Positions 1 to 6,945 of a stretch of 51,298 nucleotides of DNA are shown in pieces (position 1 is the first letter of the stretch; the number at the start of each line of letters is the position of its first letter). The notes below the pieces were generated by a model. That model searched no databases and had not been told where the DNA came from. It saw nothing but the letters and a program-made list of their open reading frames with translations. The DNA is from a bacterium (GTDB taxonomy: Bacteria; Verrucomicrobiota; Kiritimatiellia; CAIKKV01; CAITUY01). The DNA lies in contig JBAXWB010000033.1 in NCBI GenBank assembly GCA_037128595.1, positions 1 through 51,298 of the forward strand. Direction: 5' to 3'. The translations under genes were made by a program, and so were the position numbers.

Positions 1-196
1 TTCTGGGTAGGCATTCTTGCTACGCAGGCACCCCGTTAGGTTGACGCATATGCGCCTACGGCGGGCTCGGGCTACAGGCTGGGGAGGCAGAAGGCCACCA
101 CAGAACGGAGAATTCTACGCCCGGCGTTCGGGTTCAGGCGGGAGACAAACCTTGCTTCCCTGCCATCATCAACCTACATTATTAACCGCTTCGGGG

Positions 197-240
197 TGGT
201 GCACTTTCCGAGTGCCGGACTGGTATACTTTCCGAATGCC
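197..240. repeat. Tandem 20-bp repeats resembling an IS21-family end
   Basis: Two near-identical 20-mers occur 24 bp apart, at 197-216 and 221-240, both of the form TGGTrywACTTTCCGArTGCC. Several such repeats inside the terminus are typical of IS21-family insertion sequences. No istA/istB gene is seen, so this would be a leftover end or the end of an element lying outside the window. The family assignment is from memory of that layout, not from a search. Confidence 0.35.
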
Positions 241-295
241 GCCAGCAGTTAAGCATTGGATGTTATTAGATTTCGCAAGTATATCTCCGATCAAG

Positions 296-330
296 AAGGC
301 CCGCGCCTACGTGTGCACGCGGGCCTTTTT
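296..330 (+). terminator. Intrinsic terminator-like hairpin, copy 1
   Basis: A perfect 10-bp GC-rich stem (AAGGCCCGCG at 296-305, CGCGGGCCTT at 318-327) is followed by a T run. The same hairpin recurs at 3818-3853, so it travels as part of the dispersed repeats. No gene is recognised immediately upstream. Confidence 0.6.
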
Positions 331-360
331 AAGTGGCGCTTCCACATCCTGACGAATGTT

Positions 361-500
361 CCTTTGGCGGATGATATTCAGCACGAAGCACAGGTAACTC
401 AATAGGGACACACAAATAGTTCCCATTTCCGTGAAATTTCGGCCTGATCTGGGCATATGCATTCGCCGGGGACGTCGAATGCCACCTTGGCGGATGCGCC
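361..500. repeat. Composite repeat A, copy 1
   Basis: A truncated tail of repeat A (361-395) is directly followed by a fresh 5' end beginning AACTCAATAGGGACACAC at 396. The unit continues with the short hairpin CATTCG...CGAATG and a CCACCTTGGCGGATG segment. Related copies begin at 1457, 2301, 2811, 3658, 3989, 5088 and 5474. Their ends resemble sequences found beside REP-associated Y1 transposases, but no such transposase lies in this window. Confidence 0.7.
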
Positions 501-502
501 GG

Positions 503-597
503 TGGTCGGGTTCGTTCAGGACGGGTCGCCTGGGCCAGTCCCTAATCAGATTCTTCCCAACCCTGAAGGGGTTGAATTCGAAAGCCAGGGCGTTCAC
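503..597. repeat. Repeat D, copy 1 (AACCCTGAAGGGGTTGAATTC type)
   Basis: This stretch recurs almost unchanged at 2411-2496, and its AACCCTGAAGGGGTTGAATTC core recurs at 1215-1235. The core contains the short palindrome AACCCTGAAGGGGTT. It joins repeat A on its left and repeat B on its right. Confidence 0.65.
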
Positions 598-600
598 CAG

Positions 601-717
601 GGACAGTCCCAGACCATCCGCATGTGGGAGGGGCGCTACGCGCCGCGACAGGCTCACAGAGGTGTCTGAGCCGGACAAGAATCGCCGCGCGTAGCGCGCC
701 TCCCACAAAAACTCCAG
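601..717. repeat. Palindromic repeat B, copy 1
   Basis: The unit opens with GGGACAGTCCC and is bounded by a 20-bp near-perfect inverted repeat (GTGGGAGGGGCGCTACGCGC against its complement near the right end, one mismatch). Four copies are present (601, 2671, 3863, 6337), all in the same orientation. This has the form of a REP- or MITE-like element. No open reading frame in it looks real. Confidence 0.75.
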
Positions 718-1456
718 GAAAACTCCAGGGACACCCATGAGAAGCAAAGTCAAGACGGATTCGTCCCAACCCGCGAAGCGACAAAAAATAGTCTTGGCTT
801 TGCAGGACAGCCCCGGTTGTAGGGGCAGGCGTTGACTTCGGCTTTCCACTGACTTTGTTCCTTCCTCTCGTTGCTACTGGTCGTGCTCTCGAGTGGCTGG
901 TTTCCGGATCGTCATGACGTGCGTATCAGGATCATTCCCAGACACCCATTGGAGCCTATTCCCTCAGGCAAACGGCTATTGTCATTTGGGGTATAAACGC
1001 CGGGGAGCTATTCAGGCTATGAGCGTGGTGGTACAACGTGCCATCCGCTAGTCCCTAGAAGGAGCTTCTTCCGGCAACCCGATTCCGACGCCTCCCGAGG
1101 CGCACTTCCGCAGGAAAGAACGATGACGTTGCCGTCAGCGATCCGACGCGTCAGCCGGGCTTAAAAATCGCTCTGGCTTATGAATCGCCAGGGACAGTCC
1201 CTATATTTGTACTCAACCCTGAAGGGGTTGAATTCTAAAGCCAGGGTGTGAACCCCTGGAACCAGACCCGGAATGGAAAAGGGGAAACGAGGCCGGAGAG
1301 AGCGAGTGAGGCCGGTTGTCATTTTTCGCGCTCCATGGCCACACCGAGTTTATCTGGGACCGTGAACCCGGGGTTTCACCCCGGGCTGAGGAGTGGCACC
1401 CGCTTCGGGGTGCGTGCGGTCGTCCAGGGACGGTCCCGGTTCTTCGGGTCGAGTCG
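718..1456. other. Gene-free stretch with repeat fragments
   Basis: I see no credible gene here. The part from 1195 to 1456 holds pieces of the dispersed repeats (GGGACAGTCCC, the AACCCTGAAGGGGTTGAATTC core). The part from about 840 to 1190 shows nothing I can assign. Confidence 0.5.
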
Positions 1457-1706
1457 AACTCAATAGGGACACACAAGTAGTTTCCATTTCTTTAAAATGA
1501 CGATCTGAAGCGCTTCAGATGAAAAAAAGCATTGGAATGCGTTCGTGACAAATCTTATTTCGGCCTGATCTGGGAGAATGCATTCGCCGGGGACGTCGAA
1601 TGCCACCTTGGCGGATGATGTCGAGCGCGAAGCACAGGTGGCAGCCGGCGTTACTACTCTTCGAAGTAGCGGACCTTCGCTACGTAGTAGAGTCCCTGCC
1701 GGCTGA
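1457..1706. repeat. Composite repeat A/C, copy 2 (longest)
   Basis: This is the fullest copy. It opens with AACTCAATAGGGACACAC, carries an extra segment with the palindrome CTGAAGCGCTTCAG, then the CATTCG/CGAATG hairpin, a TGCCACC/GGTGGCA stem, and a terminal cruciform. The cruciform has an outer GCCGGC stem, TACTAC/GTAGTA, and an inner GTAGCGGACCTTCGCTAC hairpin. It ends 54 bp before the nucleotidyltransferase gene. Confidence 0.7.
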
Positions 1707-1760
1707 TGGGATTCCTTAAATTTCTCGCATACAAAACAGGCTTTCGTTATTCTATGTGAC

Positions 1761-2288
1761 ATGACAAAGCGGCAATTCTATGACTGGCAGACAGCTGGGG
1801 GCGCTGATGATGTGATGCGGATGGTGGACGCCCTTGAGCGTGCTGAAGTATCCTGGTGCGCGATAGGCGGAGTGGCGGTCAATCATTGGGCTGCGGAGCC
1901 CATGGTTACCCGTGATGTGGACTTTGTAGTGGCTGCGGAAAATCTTGCACGTGCTGAACAGGTGCTGTGTGAGGCGGGGTTTACTGCTGAGCGGCACGAA
2001 TGGTCAGTCAATTTCGTGGGGAAATCAAGTGTCAGCTTGCAACTGACGACAGAGCCAACCTACCGGGATTTTCCGGCTCGCGCTGTGGCGGCCGATGTCC
2101 ATGGGATTCTCCTGCGTGTGGCGAGTCTGCAAGACACGATGGCTGGCAAATTGATGGCATATTCTGATTCAGCACGCCGCCAGAGCAAGCGGATAAAGGA
2201 TTTCGCTGATATCGTCCGGTTAGTTGAGTCACATCCGGAATTGCGCGCTTCACTTCCCCTCGATCTTCAGCGCCAGATTGAGCCATAG
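1761..2288 (+). CDS. Nucleotidyltransferase-fold protein (AbiEii/MNT-like)
   Basis: A 175-residue protein with the start of a nucleotidyltransferase fold: GGVAVNHW near residue 36 followed by TRDVDFVV near residue 50, matching the G-G-x-A ... D-x-D pattern of minimal nucleotidyltransferases. A later KxxKDFADI segment (about residues 144-152) is typical of the AbiEii-like and related toxin families. Such proteins often modify tRNA or a partner protein in toxin-antitoxin modules, but no HEPN or AbiEi-type partner is adjacent, so the role here is open. It is isolated between repeats A and D. No Shine-Dalgarno is evident, and a TATTCT box lies 8 bp before the ATG, so translation may be leaderless. 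Confidence 0.7.
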   Translation: MTKRQFYDWQTAGGADDVMRMVDALERAEVSWCAIGGVAVNHWAAEPMVTRDVDFVVAAENLARAEQVLCEAGFTAERHEWSVNFVGKSSVSLQLTTEPTYRDFPARAVAADVHGILLRVASLQDTMAGKLMAYSDSARRQSKRIKDFADIVRLVESHPELRASLPLDLQRQIEP

Positions 2289-2300
2289 CTCCATATGAGA

Positions 2301-2403
2301 AACTCCATGGGGACACACAAATAGTTCCCATTTCCTTGAAATTTAGGCCTGATCTGGGCGAAAGCATTCGCCGGGGACGTCGAATGCCACCTTGGCTGAT
2401 GCG
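2301..2403. repeat. Composite repeat A, copy 3
   Basis: The unit starts AACTCCATGGGGACACAC and runs through the CATTCG/CGAATG-type hairpin and CCACCTTGGC. It begins 12 bp after the nucleotidyltransferase stop codon, so that gene is flanked on both sides by the same repeat. Confidence 0.7.
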
Positions 2404-2410
2404 CCGGTGG

Positions 2411-2496
2411 TCGGGTTCGTTCAGGACGGGTCGCCTGGGCCAGTCCCTAATCAGATTCTTCCCAACCCTGAAAGGGTTGAATTCGAAAGCCAGGGG
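2411..2496. repeat. Repeat D, copy 2
   Basis: This is nearly identical to 503-597, again directly following a copy of repeat A. The conserved A-D order in two places suggests a composite unit was duplicated as a block. Confidence 0.6.
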
Positions 2497-2629
2497 TGAA
2501 ACCCCTGGAACGTGGGCAGGAGCAAACTGGAAACAAGGCCAGGGTGAGCGAGAGAGGCCGTCTGTGGGGCGTAAGGGACAGTCCCTGTAGCGACTGCAGA
2601 ATTACATGAGCGTGGCACGGTTCGCTGGA

Positions 2630-2657
2630 AAAAACGAAAGCGCTTTCGTTTTTTCGG
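2630..2657. terminator. Perfect 28-bp palindrome, bidirectional terminator-like
   Basis: The sequence reads G-A6-CGAAAGC followed by its exact complement, ending T6-C. A GC-containing stem flanked by A and T runs could terminate transcription in either direction. Confidence 0.55.
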
Positions 2658-2670
2658 GGTCGTTCATCAG

Positions 2671-2787
2671 GGACAGTCCCAGACCATCCGCATGTGGGAG
2701 GGGCGCTACGCGCCGCGACAGGCTCACAGAGGTGTCTGAGCCGGACAAGAATCGCCGCGCGTAGCGCGCCTCCCACAAAAACTCCAG
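2671..2787. repeat. Palindromic repeat B, copy 2
   Basis: Nearly identical to the copy at 601-717, including the CTCCAGGAAAACTCCAGGG trailer. It is followed after about 25 bp by repeat A copy 4. Confidence 0.75.
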
Positions 2788-2810
2788 GAAAACTCCAGGG
2801 GCAGGCTAAT

Positions 2811-3000
2811 AACTCAATAGGGACACACAAATAGTTCCCATTTCCTTGAAATTTCGGCCTGATCTGGGCGAATGTATTCGCCGGGGACGTCGAATGCCAC
2901 CTTGGCTGATGATAGTGAGCGTTGAACACTGGAGGCAACCGGCGTTACTACTCTTCGAAGTAGCGGACCTTCGCTACGTAGTAGAGTCCCTGCCGGCTGA
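2811..3000. repeat. Composite repeat A/C, copy 4
   Basis: A complete A plus C unit from AACTCAATAGGGACACAC to TGCCGGCTGA. It lies just beyond the 3' end of the DUF5615/DUF433 pair. Confidence 0.7.
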
Positions 3001-3047
3001 ATGCGAGCAACTAGTCGAGCCAAGCCCCAACCAGCGAAACGCCGTGG

Positions 3048-3368
3048 CTACTCCGAGAGTTCAATCACGCGGCCGGGTTTGGCGTTGTTGATGGCATCCA
3101 GGAGCCGTTCAATCAAGGGGAGGAGCGTTTCGTAGCAACTGTTCGGCGCATGAAGAACGATGACGCATAAGGAATCGGCGGGCAGGGCTTGCTGGTAGAT
3201 CAGATTGGAGTCCATGGTGACAAAAACATCGAATTCACCCCGGATCAGGCTCAACAGTTCAGAGTCCTTCCTTCCTGCCCAGCCTTGCCGGGGCACGGTG
3301 GTGATGGTGTGTGAATGAAGATCTCTCGCCAAACGCCGGGGAAGGCATTCGTCCAGGATCACTTTCAT
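3048..3368 (-). CDS. DUF5615-family PIN-like toxin
   Basis: This 106-residue protein begins MKVILDECLPRRLAR, the usual opening of DUF5615 PIN-like proteins, with an acidic residue at the position of the first PIN carboxylate. A second acidic site is in FVTMDSNLIYQQ near residue 50. These are proposed RNase toxins paired with DUF433 antitoxins. Its start overlaps the stop of the upstream DUF433 gene by 4 bp (ATGA), which indicates translational coupling. Family assignment is by motif and pairing; the RNase activity is inferred. Confidence 0.85.
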   Translation of the reverse strand: MKVILDECLPRRLARDLHSHTITTVPRQGWAGRKDSELLSLIRGEFDVFVTMDSNLIYQQALPADSLCVIVLHAPNSCYETLLPLIERLLDAINNAKPGRVIELSE

Positions 3369-3586
3369 GCGGGAACGGCTTCAAGCAAATCCTGTTTGGC
3401 CGCCTCCAGAACAGCGATCACCTGATTCCGTTTGACAGAGGGGAAGTCGTAAAGGAACAGATCAATGGAATCGCCAGCTTCAAGGCACGCGATCAGATTC
3501 TGCACCGGTACCCGGGTGCCCTCGAAAACAGGAGTGCCACCCAGAATAGCGGGATCGCTAACGACCGTCTGTTTTAAGTGATTCAT
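3365..3586 (-). CDS. DUF433-family antitoxin
   Basis: This 73-residue protein has the DUF433 signature: DPAILGGTPVFEGTRVPVQ at residues 10-28, then a helical C-terminus with AVLEAAKQDL. DUF433 proteins are small winged-helix-like antitoxins encoded just upstream of DUF5615 toxins, as here. A weak ribosome site AGGGAC precedes the ATG. Note that this AGGGAC is itself part of a repeat-like GGGAC motif at the gene's 5' edge. Confidence 0.85.
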   Translation of the reverse strand: MNHLKQTVVSDPAILGGTPVFEGTRVPVQNLIACLEAGDSIDLFLYDFPSVKRNQVIAVLEAAKQDLLEAVPA

Positions 3587-3657
3587 GTCCCTATTATTGA
3601 AAGTTTCCGCAATTATTCAAGCTTTCAGATTATGTAGTTTGTCTGGGACAGTCCCTG

Positions 3658-3774
3658 TTTCGGCTTGATCTGGGCGCATGTATTCGCCGGGGACGTCGAA
3701 TACCACCTTGGCGGATGATATTGAGCGTTGAACACTGGTGGCAGCCGGCGTTACTACCGGCTGAATGCGAGGAG
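3658..3774. repeat. Composite repeat A/C, copy 5 (internally deleted)
   Basis: The unit keeps the hairpin core and the GTTGAACACTGGTGGCAGCCGGCGTTACTAC segment in shortened form, but the inner cruciform arm of C is missing: GTTACTAC runs straight into CGGCTGA. A deletion between the two TAC/GTA arms would explain it. Confidence 0.6.
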
Positions 3775-3817
3775 TGTGTCAGCAAAGAGGCCGCCAGAAT
3801 CAGGTTATATGGTCGAT

Positions 3818-3853
3818 AAAAGGCCCGCGCCTACGTGTGCACGCGGGCCTTTT
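3818..3853. terminator. Terminator-like hairpin, copy 2
   Basis: Same stem as at 296-330, here with A4 before and T4 after (AAAAGGCCCGCG / CGCGGGCCTTTT), so it could act on both strands. Confidence 0.55.
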
Positions 3854-3862
3854 GCGTTCATC

Positions 3863-3982
3863 AGGGACAGTCCCTGACCATCCGCATGTGGGAGGGGCGC
3901 TACGCGCCGCGACAGGCTCACAGGGGTGTCTGAGCCGGACAAGAATCGCCGCGCGTAGCGCGCCTCCCACAAAAAACTCCAG
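3863..3982. repeat. Palindromic repeat B, copy 3
   Basis: Same unit as at 601-717, opening with GGGACAGTCCCTG. It abuts repeat A copy 6. Confidence 0.75.
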
Positions 3983-3988
3983 AGACAG

Positions 3989-4172
3989 AACTCAATAGGG
4001 ACACACAAATAGTTCCCATTTCCTCGAAATTTAGGCCTGGTCTGGGCGAATGCATTCGCCGGGGACGTCGAATACCACCTTGGCGGATGATAGTGAGCGT
4101 TGAACACTGGTGGCAGCCGGCGTTACTAATCTTCGAAGTAGCGGACCTTCGCTATGTAGTAGAGTCCCTGCC
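3989..4172. repeat. Composite repeat A/C, copy 6
   Basis: A full A plus C unit with small changes in the C cruciform (TACTAATC and GCTATGTAG). It ends at GTCCCTGCC, directly joined to the CCATGGTCCGCCG repeat. Confidence 0.7.
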
Positions 4173-4330
4173 ATGGTCCGCCGTAGGGGCATGGAGGCGG
4201 ATCTGTCAGCGCCGGCAGGTAGGGGCCCAAGAATGAGATTCAAACATCGATTAACAGGATACACAGGATAACCCTGAACCCAATATTTGATCCGCACCTT
4301 ATCCTGTACATCCTGTTAATCGATGTGAAG
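4171..4330. repeat. Repeat F copy 1, with 27-bp inverted repeat
   Basis: The unit runs from CCATGGTCCGCCGTAGGGGC to a hairpin whose arms are 4245-4271 and 4299-4325 (27 bp, two mismatches, CATCGATTAACAGGAT type). A second, interrupted copy is at 6683-6925. The hairpin lies at the 3' end of the HigA-like gene and may help terminate it. Confidence 0.65.
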
Positions 4331-4340
4331 TGAACTCTGT

Positions 4341-4634
4341 TCAAGAGGCTTGGAGGGCCTCCAGAACTGCCTGCGGTTGCTTTTCGACGACGCATAGAAG
4401 CGCTCGTGCCGGACCATCCGGGACGCGGCGGCCTTGTTCCCAATTTTGAAGCGTGGCCTTGCTCACACCGATCATCATGGCGAACTGACTCTGGGATATA
4501 TGAAGTCCACTACGGATTCGCTTCACATCCACCGGATTGAATTGCCGCACACGGCTGGGGGATAACTGCCCTTTCCGAATTCTTCCTGCTTCCGAAAGGC
4601 TCTCTGTTAAATCTTTGAATAATTTTTTTTTCAT
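4341..4634 (-). CDS. HigA/NadS-like helix-turn-helix antitoxin
   Basis: A 97-residue protein with a Cro/C1-type helix-turn-helix at about residues 36-72 (SGLHISQSQFAMMIGVS, then LQNWEQGRR). This matches the C-terminal DNA-binding domain of HigA/NadS antitoxins, which bind both toxin and promoter. It follows the toxin gene with a 4-bp overlap, the toxin-first order usual for higBA. Codons 2-4 form an A9 run directly after the start, which could make the antitoxin's reading frame slippage-prone. Confidence 0.85.
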   Translation of the reverse strand: MKKKLFKDLTESLSEAGRIRKGQLSPSRVRQFNPVDVKRIRSGLHISQSQFAMMIGVSKATLQNWEQGRRVPDGPARALLCVVEKQPQAVLEALQAS

Positions 4635-4966
4635 TGTGACAACTTGCTGACGAGTCCGCGCAGGAGGGTCAGCTCCCTTGCAGATAAATCGTCCTTCTGA
4701 TTCTTGCCATAGGCCAACAGCATATAAATCTCATTCTGGCCAACGAGCCAGTAGTAAATGACGCGGATTCCTCCACGCTTTCCGCGGGCGGCCGTTCGCC
4801 AGCGCACTTTTCTCAAGCCCCCGCTATTCCGAATAATGTCGCCCGCTCCGGGATTTAAAATCAACGCCTGCTGGAGTCCCAGATAATCATCATCGGGCAA
4901 CAGCGCAATGATCTGCTTTGTGAAGAACGACGTTTCCAGAAAAACGATCCCTTTACTATACGCCAT
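4631..4966 (-). CDS. HigB/RelE-superfamily toxin
   Basis: This 111-residue protein matches the HigB2-type RelE fold: AxGGLRKVRWRTAARGKRGGIRVIYYW (about residues 48-75, rich in Arg and Lys) and YMLLAYGKNQKDDLS near the C-terminus. Members cleave mRNA on the ribosome. The ATG is preceded by GAGGT. It forms an operon with the HTH antitoxin downstream, probably autoregulated from the promoter at 5014-5041. The toxin activity is inferred from family membership. Confidence 0.85.
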   Translation of the reverse strand: MAYSKGIVFLETSFFTKQIIALLPDDDYLGLQQALILNPGAGDIIRNSGGLRKVRWRTAARGKRGGIRVIYYWLVGQNEIYMLLAYGKNQKDDLSARELTLLRGLVSKLSQ

Positions 4967-5013
4967 TGGCTTACCTCGTCAACTCTTTAAATTCGTGATT
5001 ATTAATATGGTCA

Positions 5014-5041
5014 AGTATAGTATATGTATTAGATGTGTCAG
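5014..5041 (-). promoter_or_regulatory. Sigma70-type promoter of the higBA-like pair
   Basis: On the minus strand CTGACA is followed by 16 bp and TATACT. The spacer and -10 region are AT-rich with repeated TATA steps (ATACATATACTATAC), a likely place for antitoxin binding. Predicted start of transcription is about 40 bp upstream of the toxin ATG. Confidence 0.6.
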
Positions 5042-5087
5042 TTCTAATTTTATGAAATTATAGCGGGGAGTTCACCTGGGACAGTCG

Positions 5088-5204
5088 CTGATCTGGGCGA
5101 ATGCCACCTTGGAGGGAATTGGGTGCGAAGCACTGGTGGCAACCGGCGTTACTACTCTTCGAAGTAGCGGACCTTCGCTACGTAGTAGAGTCCCGGCCGG
5201 CTGA
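5088..5204. repeat. Composite repeat A/C, copy 7
   Basis: The CATTCG...CGAATG hairpin has been lost precisely between its two GAATG repeats, leaving GGGCGAATGCCACC. The full C cruciform is kept. It sits between the HigB-like promoter and the end of the DUF2442 gene. Confidence 0.65.
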
Positions 5205-5223
5205 TGCGCGTAGCAAAGGCGTA

Positions 5224-5457
5224 TTACGATTTGAGGCACCACTTCGCCTCAATGGTGTCAGCCGTCAGATCGGCGCCGCACGCCCATTCGACAAAATAGC
5301 CTCTGCTCGAGACCTTTATGAATTCGTTCAGATCACGTAGAGCTTCAAATGCCTCATATTTTAAATAAGGGGCGAGGTCAAATGTTCCCGTGCGCCCATC
5401 TTCCGCAGAGATGGTCAATATCCAATTAGATTCCGGCTGAATTTTTGAAATAATCAT
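5224..5457 (-). CDS. DUF2442-family protein, without usual partner
   Basis: A 77-residue protein starting MIISKIQPESNWILTI. It matches DUF2442: an N-terminal strand-rich part, then GTFDLAPYL, FIKVSSRGYFVEW and the terminal W-C region. The ATG at 5457 is chosen because sequence upstream of it is repeat A. DUF2442 genes normally follow a DUF4160 gene in a toxin-antitoxin-like pair; here only repeat DNA lies upstream, so the partner seems to have been lost or replaced. Confidence 0.75.
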   Translation of the reverse strand: MIISKIQPESNWILTISAEDGRTGTFDLAPYLKYEAFEALRDLNEFIKVSSRGYFVEWACGADLTADTIEAKWCLKS

Positions 5458-5473
5458 TGGTCCAGCCCTTTGT

Positions 5474-5570
5474 AACTCAATAGGGACACACAAGTAGTTC
5501 CCATTTCCTTGAAATGCCGATCTGAAACGGTTCAGATTATAAAAAAGCATTGGGATGCGTTCGTGACACT
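5474..5570. repeat. Composite repeat A, copy 8 (variant)
   Basis: The unit starts AACTCAATAGGGACACAC and, like copy 2, has the extra segment with CTGAA...TTCAG and GCATTGGGATGCGTTCGTGACA. It stops before the usual hairpin core. Copies 2 and 8 therefore form a sub-family. Confidence 0.6.
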
Positions 5571-5632
5571 CCTTGATTTTCGCTTAGGTGTATAAGAGAA
5601 CGCCTTAAATCGAAAGATCAGGGGGGGGGGAT

Positions 5633-6091
5633 TCACCAGTCCACAACAACGTCCTGGGTTTTATAATCAATTGCCCAGGCGAAATGTGTCAAAAAATCGG
5701 AAGCGCCAAGAATCACGGGTGGGTTCAAATCCGAACAGTCTATGAGCGATCCTCGAAAAGTCCGTACGGTTGCGCCACCTGTGGCCGAGAGGAGTTCGAC
5801 ATCGAATGTATGACGGTAAACGGTCATGTCTTTGCCCTCGATGCCTTTTGTGATGCGGTCTTTGACGCCTTGGCCCTTGAGGTCATGCCCCAATAGCGTG
5901 ACGAGGCTGGCGGGCAATAGCGAGGCATCAGCGCCGGTGTCCACAAGGCCATAGACGGAAACAGTTTGGCCAGTTGAAGGGTTTGAGAATCGAATCGGAA
6001 GATAGATTCGCCAGGGAGGTGTTTTCAGCCCCTTCTGATACTCGATGCGATAAAAGGGGTACGCGCGAGATTCCATAAATTCAGTAGACAT
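5633..6091 (-). CDS. Retropepsin-like aspartic protease domain protein
   Basis: A protein of about 152 residues with the retropepsin signature VDTGADASLLPASLV at about residues 50-64; the aspartate in DTGA is the catalytic residue, one per subunit, so it would act as a dimer. A second hydrophobic-G motif, ILGASDFL, is near residue 130, as expected. I chose MSTEFMESRAYPFYR as the start; two or three ATGs lie slightly upstream. It overlaps the end of the DUF5678-like gene, and such pairs recur in many bacteria. The substrate is unknown. Confidence 0.75.
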   Translation of the reverse strand: MSTEFMESRAYPFYRIEYQKGLKTPPWRIYLPIRFSNPSTGQTVSVYGLVDTGADASLLPASLVTLLGHDLKGQGVKDRITKGIEGKDMTVYRHTFDVELLSATGGATVRTFRGSLIDCSDLNPPVILGASDFLTHFAWAIDYKTQDVVVDW

Positions 6092-6272
6092 ACCGTCCAT
6101 CTGCATGTGGAACAAACATAATTACAGGCTCTACTGCGCCTGCTTTTCTTGCGCGTTGGAGCACGGACTTCAACTGGCGTCCATGGGCGACTACCCGTCT
6201 ATCTCGGATCGAGTGGGTTGCAACAATGCCGCTGGAGCACCCTTTGGGAAGTTTGATCGTTACGGTTGACAT
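6081..6272 (-). CDS. Small DUF5678-like protein
   Basis: A 63-residue protein, MSTVTIKLPKGCSSGIV..., with the pattern RRVVAHGRQLKSVLQRARKAG then PVIMFVPH. It resembles DUF5678, whose members are encoded beside retropepsin-like genes. The ATG at 6272 is chosen because the frame upstream is repeat B. The overlap with the next gene (about 11 bp) supports co-translation and possibly a toxin-antitoxin-like relation, which is an inference. Confidence 0.65.
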   Translation of the reverse strand: MSTVTIKLPKGCSSGIVATHSIRDRRVVAHGRQLKSVLQRARKAGAVEPVIMFVPHADGRYVY

Positions 6273-6336
6273 AAAATAAGGATGCCATCTGAGGTGTTGT
6301 GAGTCAAGATGATCCCCATGTAAATCACCGTTCACC

Positions 6337-6446
6337 AGGGACAGTCCCTGACCATCCGTATGTGGGAGGGGCGCTACGCGCCGCGACAGGCTCACAGGGG
6401 TGTCTGAGCCGGACAAGAATCGCCGCGCGTAGCGCGCCTCCCACAA
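6337..6446. repeat. Palindromic repeat B, copy 4
   Basis: Fourth copy of the GTGGGAGGGGCGCTACGCGC element, directly upstream of the DUF5678-like gene. Confidence 0.75.
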
Positions 6447-6624
6447 CAGTAGCCCAGACAGTTTGTCAGGGCCAGTAACTGTTCTTGTTCCGGCAACGTG
6501 TCACCAGGGACAGTCCCTGCACTCCCCGGGTCGACTCAGCCGGGAAGCCGGATGGTCGCGGCAACGGTGCTCCCCGATCGCAGATGTGCCCTCGCTGCAG
6601 GATCTTTGGACTTTATCGCCGAAG

Positions 6625-6659
6625 ATATGCGCAAACGCTTTTTTATTGTTTGCGCATAT
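6625..6659. repeat. 12-bp perfect hairpin (ATATGCGCAAAC)
   Basis: Perfect arms at 6625-6636 and 6648-6659 enclose a T-rich loop, with an outer GAAGAT/ATCTTC match extending the stem imperfectly. It could act as a terminator. No gene is recognised between 6447 and 6945. Confidence 0.5.
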
Positions 6660-6682
6660 TGAAATCTTCAAGGAAAGGCGCG

Positions 6683-6925
6683 GCCATGGTCCGCCGTAGG
6701 GGCACGGAGGCGGATCTGTCAGCGCCATTGAGGAATGGTTTTGACGGAGCAAAACCCTCCATTTCGGGAATAGAATCTTAAATGGAGGGCGCTGCTCTGT
6801 CAGCGCCGGCAGGAAGGGGCCCAAGAATGAGATTCAAACATGGATAGACAGGATACACAGGATAACCCTGAACCCATTATTCGATCCGAACCTTATCCTG
6901 TATATCCTGTTAATCGATGTGAAAT
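6683..6925. repeat. Repeat F copy 2, interrupted by an 81-bp segment
   Basis: This copy matches 4171-4330 but is interrupted after TCTGTCAGCGCC (6715-6726). An extra 81 bp follows and ends with a second TCTGTCAGCGCC (6796-6807), after which the match resumes. The extra segment contains the TTTTGACrGAGCAAAACCCT hairpin sequence also found near 7994 and 24150. Its final inverted repeat (ACAGGATACACAGGATAA / TTATCCTGTATATCCTGT) remains. Confidence 0.65.
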
Positions 6926-6945
6926 GAATGGGTTCGGCGGGGATA

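Noticed and set aside
307-849. Open frame of 180 codons on the minus strand
   Set aside because: It runs through repeats A, D and B and translates the same way wherever those repeats occur (for example near 2447-2938 and 3805-4107), so it is a by-product of the repeats.
3989-4105. Integron attC-like reading of repeat A (AAC at one end, GTTGAAC at the other)
   Set aside because: The distance and an AACTCAAT/ATTGAGCGTT match are suggestive, but the sequence beyond GTTGAAC is also shared by all copies, which is not expected of cassette junctions, and no IntI integrase is seen.
1-6945. CRISPR array
   Set aside because: The repeats are long, unevenly spaced, separated by genes and without uniform spacers; no cas genes are present.
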